From positions 1,373,409-1,437,408 of the forward strand of contig JAJEKV010000087.1 in assembly GCA_021234155.1 (NCBI GenBank): a stretch of DNA of 64,000 nt, given 5' to 3'. This document shows, in pieces, positions 1 through 10,268 of this stretch. The stretch's first letter is position 1. The number at the start of each line of letters is the position of its first letter. A model generated the notes under the pieces. The model was not told where the DNA came from, searched no databases, and worked only from the letters and a program-made list of their open reading frames with translations. This DNA comes from Isoetes taiwanensis. Taxonomy: Eukaryota; Streptophyta; Lycopodiopsida; Isoetales; Isoetaceae. The position numbers and the translations under genes were made by a program.

Positions 1-2
1 TG

Positions 3-149
3 CATGGGAATGATGATGAGACAAATGACTTTAGAACAATTGAGAAAGGGTCCTACCAATTGAAATTTATAATTGTGGCAGAATCTTTTGGCAAAAGGAA
101 TTTAATTTTCAGCCCCATCAATGTTGATAATACTCCAAATATAAACTAG
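3..149 (+). pseudogene. Edge fragment, possible serpin N-terminus
   Basis: The frame is open from the window edge to a TAG at 147-149. It contains the run SFGKRNLIFSPINVD, which resembles the conserved N-terminal stretch of serpins (N-x-h-h-S-P-h-S/N-h-x). The first 45 or so bases closely match 41018-41064, where the same frame starts with MDPNSQVQELMRLMALYG and then diverges. Two broken copies of one gene start are therefore likely. The serpin assignment rests on one short motif and is weak; the reactive-centre loop that would settle it is not in the window. Confidence 0.28.
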
Positions 150-1796
150 AGGTTTAATTATACGATATAATGCAATAGACTATGTTTTACTGGTTTTATA
201 AAACGAGGCTTCACGTTTAGCATTCAAATAATTTAGATCTTTGTAGTCCGGTTTCTCTCTCAAAATCTCAAATTATATGTCATGGGGTTGTAGTTTATGC
301 ATTAATAGAATATAGAAGATCATTTAGTTTTGCTTGTTGAATATTAAATGTCGAGTTTGATGGGTTTGTGCAACCATGATGAAAGAACCGTATATCATCA
401 TTATTGCTAATTTTGTATATGTATGTATCACGTCAATGGGCTATATTTTTACTATTTGGGATTTGAAGACGATGAATGCATGATAATGAAGCCTATTTAC
501 ATCTATTGGTCAACAAACAAAAGGGATGGATCTTGGAAATATATGAAACAACACATGAAAAAGCCAAATACAGAAATGGCTAAAGATGTTGAGAGGTATG
601 CAAGTCGCTTGAACATGTTCCAGTTTCAAATAATAGGTCATGCAAGCGTCATGAGACTGACTTGTTAGAGAATGACTTTATCCAAGAGCACAATATCATT
701 AAGAACTGCTATACTAATTTGTTTAACAACCCTTCAATTTCAAAGAACTTTTTGTTTTTGAGACCAAAATGGTAAGTAAGAAATAAATAAATACATATCT
801 AGGTTTGTAATAGGATCACCACACATTTGGGATCCCTGTTCCAACCATGGCGGATGGGTTTTGAGAATCAAAATTAAGATCCTTGTTCTAGCAAATATAG
901 AATGTTTTTAGCAATAACTTTATAGATAGAATTCGTGTGCTCTATAATGTTCCATATGAATGGAACAATGGATTAGTACCATTTTTATGCACATTTGCAA
1001 GTTAGATATTTTGTCAACTATTATCCAAGAGCCTCATAAAAACTTATGCCCAATTTAAAGCAGTAGTTATTAAGTAAGGGATTCAAAAACGTAGCAAGAA
1101 CAAAGGAACAGAGCAAAGGGATTTCGAACAGAGCAAGAACAAAAGAAACAAGAGCAAATTTGTACTCAAATTTTTGAAGTGGAAAGTTAAGAAATAGAGT
1201 AAGAACTCCAAGATCTTCGCCAATTTTGTAGAACTTTGATGATCTTGTAGATACTCTGCAAAAACTATAGTTTAATATCGATCTAAAAAATGTCACCCTA
1301 AACTGCATTTCCCACTGAAGAACTCTTGCAAAAATCTGTTGCATCTTCAAACCGGTCCTCTAAATTGCAAACTGCATCTTCTTCGTAATAACGGTCCTTT
1401 AAACTATAAAACTTCCCATAAACTCTATTTTGTGCCAGAACGCCTCCGCTATTTCGATTTTATAGGAATGGAGGTGTTGATCCTCCATTCCCACTTTTTA
1501 CAGTGACCAGCTCCCGCCTAACACTGGTCCGCGAGACCCCACCCAAAAAATCGAAATGGAGTCCCAAACCTAAATTCCCCTACACATATTAACCTATAGT
1601 AATGGTTTGGTCCAAATTTGTGTGATCGATTTTAGATGGCTTTTAAAGTAACCCCAAAAAGAAGTAATTCAAATCTCAAATGGGAACGACTCACATTTCA
1701 AATATCAACTTCAAAAAATAACATACAATCTTCATATTAAGTATGTGACATCATGGACTGACATAGAGATATACAAAATTTCAAGTAAATACAATA
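150..1796. other. No supported gene
   Basis: AT-rich sequence. The longest plus-strand frame (423-668, 81 codons) and the minus-strand frame at 1021-1350 show no recognisable domain. The minus frame runs through a low-complexity stretch at 1080-1160, rich in AGAGCAA/AACAAAG. I see no RNA gene. Confidence 0.4.
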
Positions 1797-1818
1797 TTAT
1801 TTCAAACAACATAAAGAT

Positions 1819-2262
1819 CTACCAACCACGTCCCCAACCATATCCACCACCATAGCCACCTCGACCACCATAACCATCATATCCTCCTCGACCATATCCA
1901 CCATAGCCTCGACCATAGCCTCGACCATGTCCACCATATTGGTCAGCATCAAACATCGCAGCAGCTTCAACCTCATATCCATGATATCCAGGTCCGCCAT
2001 ATCCATGGCCTCTTGTACCGTATCCACCATACCCACCATGACCTCTATATGGACCATATCCATTGTCACCTCCATAATATCCACCAGGACCTCTATATGG
2101 ACCATATCCACGACCACCTCCATACTGATTTGCTTCAAAAGCTTAAGGTTCATATTGATCTTCTTCAAAAGCCTGAGGCAGCGTTGGAGCAAACTGCGCA
2201 GTTGTTTCTACCATTACCATCAATGCTACCATCAAAATCAAAGCTAGGGTAGAGGCATGCAT
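1819..2262 (-). pseudogene. Secreted Gly/Tyr-rich protein with one in-frame stop
   Basis: Reading down from the ATG at 2262, residues 1-23 form a hydrophobic signal peptide (starts MHASTLALIL). A short acidic stretch ending EEDQYEP follows, then a TAA at 2143-2145. The same frame continues without shift for 107 codons: AFEANQYGGGRGYG, then repeated GYGPYRG, GGYGGYG and GRGYGGYGRG units, ending YGWGRGW before TAG at 1819-1821. Length and composition fit a glycine-rich cell-wall or secreted protein. The TAA sits inside a partial repeat (QAFEEDQYEP / AFEANQYGG), so one base change or a base-calling error would explain it. Frame +1 gives a spurious Met/Val/Asp-rich ORF over the same bases. Glycine-rich proteins are a loose class, so no specific role is assigned. 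Confidence 0.72.
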
Positions 2263-2301
2263 GGCGCTAGCTGATGAAGTGAAGAGTAACCCTCTTTTTG
2301 T

Positions 2302-2336
2302 ATTTTTGTAGTAGTATTGGTCTGCCACGTGTCTTG
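2302..2336 (-). promoter_or_regulatory. G-box/ABRE-like and CCAAT motifs upstream of the Gly-rich gene
   Basis: CACGTG lies at 2326-2331 inside GACACGTGGC (minus strand), a good match to the ABA-response/G-box element. CCAAT follows at 2316-2320. Both are within about 70 bases upstream of the ATG at 2262, so they could also fall in the 5' UTR. Function is inferred only. Confidence 0.4.
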
Positions 2337-2399
2337 CTTGTGGCGCGTTGCCCCTTATTGCATGCGGATCCTCGTTCTTCCTGATCCCGGCATTCTGCA

Positions 2400-3081
2400 T
2401 TTTGTCCGGCTGAATATCCCACTGGCATTAATGGTAAAAAGGGGAGCAGAAGTAGCTATATTAAAGAGGTATGTTGCAAGCTTTCATCATCTTTGCGCTT
2501 GGGGCAATGACGCAGTTAGTGAGGTTTATCCGAGACGCGTCAATTGCTGGTTGAAAACTATTTCCAAACCCCTTCCTCGGCTTCCTCACGGGAGCCAGGA
2601 AAATTTCTGGAAGGCTGGCCTTTGGCTCCGGCCTACAAATTAATCTCAACTAGGAGGAGGTATTAGTTTTGCATATTGCAAGCTCTGTGAACAGCTGCGG
2701 AGTTATATGAATAACCTTTCATTCATCATGTTAGGCATCTACAAATATTTCCATTTGAACGGGTATGTACAGTGAATATGGTTACAGGATAGTGCAGATT
2801 GTTTGCTCTGTTTAGGTTTTGGTCATGTCAGCCATGTTCAGATATTGCTTCGTGGTTGCTTTCTTCTCAGTGAACATAGTTTTATGTCTTTCAGGATTCA
2901 TAAGATATCAAGTTCTGCGCCATGTCTGTGACAATCTTCCCTGCAGTCCCAGCCCTGGTATAGAAGGTGTGGAAGTGATTTCATTGTTTAACCAAGTTTA
3001 CTAAACTTCGTTGGATAACAGAGTCTAGAGCCAGATTCCACTTCTTGAATTAGTAATGGGGTAGCTCCGCTGCAGAAAGCT
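2400..3081. other. No supported gene
   Basis: Short frames only on both strands. None shows a domain, splice structure or repeat that I can name. Confidence 0.4.
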
Positions 3082-3139
3082 GCTAGAGGATGGATAAGGG
3101 GCCTGAGGCAGCTAGAGTATGGATGAGGGGTCTGAGGCA
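3082..3139 (+). repeat. 29-bp unit, two tandem copies
   Basis: The unit beginning GCTAGAGGATGGATAAGGGG (3082-3110) is followed directly by a second copy with a few substitutions (3111-3139). Confidence 0.85.
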
Positions 3140-4008
3140 TGGTTAAACACGACCAACCAAAATTGCATGTGATTGTTCTTTGGTTTACTGTGGTTAGTGA
3201 GATCCTAGGCTCTACTCTTTATTTCTTGTTTGTTATCTCAGTTCATTATTGATGGTGATTTTTCTGACCTCTATTTGCTCGGCTGTATCTATCTCGCTAT
3301 TTAGTAATTTTGGCAAGAGCTTCTACATGCTGGATCACATTTTCTTGGCTATAATCCGAGCACTTGGGTGGTTCCTGAGGATTGCAATATTCTTGATCGA
3401 GCTTCTTAAAGATCACATTAAAAATTACGTAGGAGACAAAGGATCTCTAAATCTGGCTACTGGTGAGAGTGGATTGCAAATTGGAAAAAACCAAGTATAG
3501 ATCATATCGATTTAATAATGCTTTGTTTCTGAGGGGACTTCTCGCCTTTAGTTTTTTTAATATTTTCCGTGATCACGCAGTTGAACCAACAGAATCTTTA
3601 TTCCAATCCAGTGCTTGATGGTTCTAATTATCTGTTCTTAATGTCTTTAATTTATCAGACTTGGGGATACTTCTTTTGTGATCTCAATGTGAGTTTAAAC
3701 CTCAGTGGTGAGAATATGATAAGATTCGCTGCAGTGATGCAAATATGCCATCCAGTCTTGGATGTCAGAAGTTAGTAAACCTAGAGAGAGGTGTATTTGA
3801 GCTTGCTTGATTTGGAACATGTGCAGAGTTAGATATTGGAAAAGATAAGGTTTACACGTTATACGTACTTGTAGATGCACATTCCCGGGGATAGGAGGCC
3901 ATGTAAGCTCTCAAAGATGGTTGAAGAAGCTTTGAAAGCTTCTTGCACGCTACCTGACCTTTATAAGCAAAGGAGCAACTAGACTGCGGTCAATAGCATA
4001 TCAACAAG

Positions 4009-4800
4009 AAGGACCTTAGGGAGGATTCATTATGGCGTGGACACAAAGCTTGTCATTCAACTGCTGAGAAATTATATAACACACATAGCCACAGGTGCTG
4101 TAATTCAGAACGCTATTGAAAGTTCACATGGACCAGGAAGGAAAGGTCACAATCTAACAATTTAAGTGCTGGAATTGTGGTATTAATTGAGTATAGCAAG
4201 TGTGCTGCAACAAGGACCTTTAGGGAGGATTGATTGCCGTGAGTGGAGAAATAAGTGACACAGAGCTCATCATTCAACTGGTGAGATACAGCTTTAGTTT
4301 TGCCTGTCTGGATTTTGACGAGGCTGTGTAAAATCTTGGCCATTAGTCTTGGGACATGGGGCATGCTTAATGAGCTCCTCCAGAAGTCTGGTGAGGAATA
4401 CACTCCAAGTCTGGATACAGCAACTCCAGTGGGTGTGGAAAACCTGAGATGGCTATGAGGACTATAATCCTTGCTCAAAAGGCAAGCAGGATGAGAAACT
4501 TTGGCAACCCAATAACCATATCATTCTAAGAGAATTCTCCTACTTGGCTGAATTTTGACAAGGCTGTTGGAAAAACTTGGCCAGTAGTCTTGGGACATGC
4601 TTCACCATAAAATATGAGTTCCTCCAGAAGTCTGGGAGGCATACACCCCAAGTCTGGATACAGCAACATCAGTGGCCGTGGAAAATCTGAGATGGCTATG
4701 TGGACTATAGATCTTACTCAAAAGGCAAGCAGGATGAGAAACTTTGGCAACCCAATAACCATATCATTCCAAGAGAATTCTCCTACTTTAACTAATCCTA
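4009..4800 (+). repeat. Duplicated gene-like segments, order 1-1'-2-2'
   Basis: A segment around 4009-4073 recurs at 4208-4285. A longer unit of about 240 bp at 4311-4549 recurs immediately at 4550-4800, with small indels. Parts read as protein on the plus strand: the second long copy is open from 4614 to 4883 and includes ASRMRNFGNPITISF, and the first copy encodes YTPSLDTATPVGVENL in another frame. Indels disrupt all frames. I do not recognise the parent gene. Confidence 0.75.
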
Positions 4801-4883
4801 TATGCCCAAACTTGGCATGCCAAAAAGATACCGTCGAGAAGCAGCAGGGGATATCTTGTCCTAATGCCCCTTCCATGTTATAG

Positions 4884-5484
4884 GCTGTAATGACTTTTTT
4901 TCGCTCTTTCTATTGAACCGAAGGCGAAAAGCGCATGCAAATAAACCACATCACATCAATAACACGCAAAGAACCCTTAAAATTCAAGTCAAGTAGCTTA
5001 TTGCCATGGCACCTGAAATTTATTACCCGTGGGCCATGGTTATGCATAAGGGGAGCAGATTTGAAAATATACTTCAACTTTTGGGAGCTCCTTTTGCATT
5101 GACAATTAGTGCCACAAATTCCAGCACTTAGATTGTGATCTTTTTTTGCTAGCGATTTGAATTTACTTACTACTTAATGTCGAGGACGGCTTAAGTGAAT
5201 TAGTATTTAATAATGACTTTGATGAGTACCTTTTGTTTCACCGCAACCCTAACTGCTGCACAATCATATTGCCAGAAAGGAGATGTATTCTATGATTAAA
5301 GTACACATGTTCAGGGCTTTAGAATGTTGTTTTATACAGAGAAGCTGAAACAACAGGCCATATGCCGCACGCTGGCTTTATCTTAGATTTCCTAATATAT
5401 ATGGACACTTTTCTTGCATTGTTCTACGTACCCAATGGAGACTTAAGTTGTGTGATCCTTTCACCAAGCAAGCTCCCTACATTA
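4884..5484. other. No supported gene
   Basis: AT-rich spacer between the duplicated segments and copy A of the long inverted duplication. Nothing recognisable. Confidence 0.4.
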
Positions 5485-5995
5485 CGAGTGTTGAATTTTT
5501 TCCCAAATGCCATTGATCAGGATAGCATTTGATTTCACCTTCAAGGACGAAAGGAAATTGATTGCCTTGAAGTGAAGATGAAAATGCTACGACCTAGTGA
5601 AATAGTTATTTCTTGGGGCCAACTGATAGCAGATGCAAATCATCTGCTGTAGCAAATCGTAAGGTTGAGCTCAATGCTGTTGATTCATGCATTACTTTGT
5701 AGGGATGGAAATCTAGCATCAAGAATCAGAAGATCTAAAATGTTGTTCAGCTTTATTCAAATAGTTCATTGCAATACGACATTAGTAGCCGAACTCCGGC
5801 CAAGAGACTGGGCAGAATAATGCAGTTCGCATGCAAGGCAGTAAGCTTAGCACGATCATGCAGTTAACTCCTTGTCCTTGAATGCTTGTATATCACGTTC
5901 ATTGAAATACGATATTAGTAACAAAACTCAGGCCATGAAGCTTTTATTTTGCCTGTAGGAAGTATGCATATAGCCCTTTTGGTTGTATGAGTTTC

Positions 5996-6008
5996 ATCTT
6001 ATCATTTT
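5996..6008 (+). repeat. Left target-site duplication of the 12-kb LINE
   Basis: ATCTTATCATTTT here is repeated at 18058-18070. The unoccupied paralogous site (minus strand, about 45246-45262) carries a single similar copy, ATCTAACATTTT. Confidence 0.88.
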
Positions 6009-6279
6009 TTTTTTTTTTTTTTTTTTTTTTTTGGAAGGAGTGAAGCTTTTTAGTCATTAATTATGGAAAATAAAGAAACATAAAGATATGATCATAGATA
6101 ATGATCATCAAAATGTGGAGTTGAGCTTAGAAAAACTCAATCCAGTAGTAGCAAATTGTCAATAGTTTAAGTTGTAAATACACAATGTATAGACAGGTTC
6201 AAAAATATATAATATCTCTGACAGAGGCTTGAGAGAATTCCTGCAATGTAGTCGACCAAATCCAGATTGATTTATAGTA

Positions 6280-6309
6280 GAATGAGAATGAGAATGAGAA
6301 TGAGAATGA
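6280..6309 (+). repeat. (GAATGA)n microsatellite
   Basis: About five hexamer units in the 3' UTR of the minus-strand LINE. Confidence 0.9.
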
Positions 6310-8680
6310 TATTTTATCGTCCAGTAGAGGAGATCCTGATGCTTTCTGCAGGATCCTGTAAGGCCAAGTACGGACAAAGCTAAGACAAAATGAAATGAGC
6401 AAAGCGGAAATTAGAAGTCATAAGTACGAGGAAATGGAAGTGATCATGAAATTGAGGCTGAAGGATAAATCTTTCTTTGCTTCCCCAATTGACTACTTTC
6501 GACAAGCCCATGGAGTTACAAGTGGACATAAGATGGATCATGGTACCATAGCAATGCCTTACTGGCCCTATGGTAATAGTAGCACTCCTTTAGAATGGAA
6601 ATTTCACCGGGTCAGTCATGTTTGCCTTGTTGCTTTCGAAACCTAAAAGGACAATCATGAGATATGTTTCTTTGGAGAATTCCACCCCATGTGATTTCTT
6701 CTTACTTCTTTGAATAGGCGAATTAATCTTCCCCTCAGCGATCCCGACCACATATTATAATCCCAAATTACATTGGGGCGAGATAATTTCAGCTTAATCG
6801 GGTATTTTTGAACTTCAATATCATCTAGGTCAACATTAAACTTCTCGGATAATCTAGCATCAGCCAGATTCAATGTTAGATAATGATTGATTACAAAAAG
6901 TTTAAAAGAACCATAGAAACGTGATAAAATTCCCAATCGAAGACCAATACATTATCTATTTGAAGTCGAATTTACGTATTTGTGTGCGAGCTTGATGGCC
7001 AATGTCAAAAATAACTTGCCATTTGATCCAAAGAGGAGAAGGATTATGACCACCATGGGGCATCTATTTACGTGTTTCCAAACATTCCATAAAACAAGAA
7101 AGGAAATTGAATTTTTAAACTTGTTATCGGACATAATAAAACTAACAATACTAACATAATAAAACTTGCTTTTCGATGTTGAAAACCTGAAACCAATTCC
7201 AAAAGCTCGAGATCTTGGGACAGTTAAAAATATGCTCAATATCCTCAATGCCATTACTTTTGCAAGGGGGCATAAAGAACTTATAGCAGAATTATTTGGA
7301 TCATTAGATGGTGATGATGTCTAGACAAAGTCTCCATATTTGGAATGCTCTTGTTAGTGACCAAATAAAGTAAGATATTTTGGAGCACAATGAGAATTCC
7401 ACATTTCTAAAAAGTGCATTTCAAAGTGTCCTTGGAAAGATTCCAATAAAAGGCAAGCTTTAGATGCTTGATAAATGTTAGCCAAGGACTTGTAAACATT
7501 AGCAACTTTATAAATGTTCTTATCCTTATCTTTGCCAATCAATCTAGCTGACACATCATTATGAAGATTGAGGTTGGAAACTTTGCTAATAACATGTTTA
7601 AATAAAATCTTATCAGAGGAGGTTCCATTAACAAGTGTTTTGAATTTAGTCCAAGTCATCCATCTACTATCTACTGTTAAACCAAATATCTGCAAGCTTA
7701 TTAAATCCAAAGAAAGTCCATTTTTTGTAAATTTTCGGATGTTTTAAAGCCAAAGGGATCATGTCAGCTTTGGCAAGAGATGGATTCCAGAAGATGCTGG
7801 TACCCTTATGAAACTGATTAACACCAATGTGAGAAAAAGCTTTGTGGACTTTATTCCAGGAATTAATAAGGTTCCTCATGAGAGGTGAAGAATTGCCAGC
7901 TGGTTTGAGCAAATTGAATGCAGAAGATGGCAGATAATGATTAATGGAAGGATGACCAACAATTGTACTTTTACTGAGCCAATAATAGATAAACTTACTG
8001 GCTGGATTACTTTGACTCAGCAAAGACTTCCAGATATATTTCCACGCCAAAGGCATACCCCGCAATAAAAAGGTTCTTACATCCAAGACCCCTCTTTTAC
8101 TTTGAGTTACATATTTCCAATTGACCATGTGATTTTTTGCCCCAAATGAAATTTGGACAATCTTTTCAATTTGCTGGTAGATGCATTTTGGGAGCTAGCA
8201 AAGCAGATGAAAAATAAATATGGGAACTAGCTAGCATAAAGGAGGCAATAATAGTTCTACCTGCAATGGAGAGGCAGCTGCCATAGTTGCTTAGCTTCTT
8301 TCTGATCTTTGAGACAATTGGAGCCCACATATTTTTAATGGAGATATCTAAGGCCAAAGGCATTCCCAAGAGAGAGGATGTTTGATTTACAGGAAAAAAC
8401 ACCTAATGCCTAAGATGTCGTGTCGATCATTTACCCCAATTAAAACACATTTGGCCATGTTCGGATAAATACGAAGCGACACTAAATCCATTTAAAATCT
8501 TGATGAAAAAACTCGATGTTTTGACATCAATATGTAGCATAATAACAGGGGTTTTTGTGTTTTTATGCGGCTTTTCACTAAGGTTTTCCTATGATTTCGT
8601 GATGTATTCAAATGGATGTACTAACGCGTGCATCTAGAGTGCACCATTTCCGAGCCATTGATTTTAGCCTTTTTTTTTCA

Positions 8681-8792
8681 ATGGTCAACAACCAATGGCT
8701 CACAACAAAAAGTCCTTTTTTGTGCGTGTGGTATAATGGTCAACAACCAATGGCTCACAACAAAAGCCCTCTTTTTGTGTGTGTGGTGCATA
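8681..8792 (+). repeat. 55-bp tandem pair
   Basis: ATGGTCAACAACCAATGGCT starts copies at 8681 and 8736. Each continues through a C/A-rich and then a T/G-rich stretch. Confidence 0.88.
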
Positions 8793-8810
8793 ATGGCGCT
8801 TGAAGGGCGC

Positions 8811-9218
8811 ATGAAGGGCTTGAAGGGCACATGTAGTGCGATTTCCCAGCCGCAACACATTTCTTATCATAACTTTTGATCCGAGCTACTGTTTGGATGA
8901 TTTTTATTGCGTTGGAAAGCTCTCTCGAGATCTTTTTTTGATAATGTACAATATGAATATGTTTGGTTAAGTTATCTATGCTAAAACAGCAATTTTTCGG
9001 CCGGGTTGGGCACATGAAGGGCTTGAAGGGAAAATGTAGTCACCGGTTTCCCCACCGCAACACATTTCTTATCATAACTTTTGATCCGAGCTCTACATTT
9101 CCAGATGATTTTTATTGCGTTGGAAAGCTCTCTCAGATCTTTTTGATAATGTATGATATAGATATGTTTGGTTAAGTAGTTATCTATGCTAAAACAGCAA
9201 TTTTCGGCGGGTTTGATA
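8811..9218 (+). repeat. Tandem duplication, about 200 bp x 2
   Basis: The unit from CACATGAAGGGCTTGAAGGG (8810-9009) is repeated at 9010-9218 with substitutions and small indels. Both copies end in CTATGCTAAAACAGCAATTT followed by a CGG-rich stretch. Confidence 0.88.
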
Positions 9219-9682
9219 GGCTTTCACATCTTACCGGTGATTAATACGAGTTAAGCTTATTGGATATTGTTTTATGGCTCATTCCGAATGAAACTTGCAA
9301 AATTACATGCATTTTTATATTTTGAGGCGGTTATTAAGCAAATTCAAAGGCTTCTAGATCCTTGTTCTAACAAGCGAGAAAATTTCCACTTTGGTTTCCC
9401 ACCACAAGAATCCATGGAGGCCAAAGGTTTGTTAAATTCAGGTTGAAAATGTTTGTGTATGGGTGTTGCAAACTTTATGACTTTCGAATAATGGGATCAA
9501 TGCTCTATCTTTATGGTAACTTTTACTTATGTTCTATTTGTTTTATTGTGATGAAATTCAAAATACAATTGTGATGAAAGCCTCAAATGAATTCTATTTT
9601 TTTTTTTTTTTTTTGTTTGAATTCTAAAAATTTTTGTCACACCGGGGGAGGTGATGTCCTATGGCCCAGAAGGGCCAAAAAA

Positions 9683-10268
9683 AATTTTGCAACACAAACC
9701 ATTAACATCCAACATATAAAAATTAAATTCCCCAACACATAACAACCATTGATATTGCAATAACACATAACTACCGTGACGTTAATTAACACAACCATTG
9801 GGTCCAACACATTTAAATTAAAATCCGTAAACCCCCTTTGGGTTGGGTGCATATTCACACGGGGGTGGCGTAAGGCGTGAGAGCCCTCATAATTGTATTT
9901 TGCACGCGTCTGAAATCAACATCATATAGTATTCCGCTTGAAATCTTATAGTATTTTTGCGAATCTTGTTATACAATTATAGCAAATTTTGTACTTGCAT
10001 ACCCCACAAACGAGGAACTGCGACACGGTGTAGATTAAGGAATAAGGGTGAATATGCCTATCCGGCGGCTCTAAGTTGCGGAGTCACCCAGTGGTGAATA
10101 TGCACCCAAACCAAAGGGGGTTCTGAGGGATTTTAATTTAAATGTGTTGGACCCAATGGTTGTGTTAATTAATGTCAATGGTAGTTATGTGTTGGTTGTT
10201 AATATCAATGGTTGTTGTTATGTTGGGGGATTTAATTTTTATATGTTGGATGTTAATGGTTTGTGTTA
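9683..10268. repeat. Long inverted repeat (foldback/MITE-like)
   Basis: The left arm at about 9683-9857 is the reverse complement of the right arm at about 10096-10268. Shared blocks include AAATGTGTTGGACCCAATGG and TTTAATTTTTATATGTTGGA. The spacer is about 240 bp. Arms of about 170 bp with modest divergence suggest a foldback element or two inverted copies of one short element. The right arm ends at the LINE ORF2 junction. Confidence 0.8.

Noticed and set aside
1797-2192. 131-codon Met/Val/Asp-rich ORF on the minus strand
   Set aside because: Frame-shifted shadow of the Gly/Tyr-rich coding frame. Its composition is an artefact of GGT/TAT repeats read out of frame.
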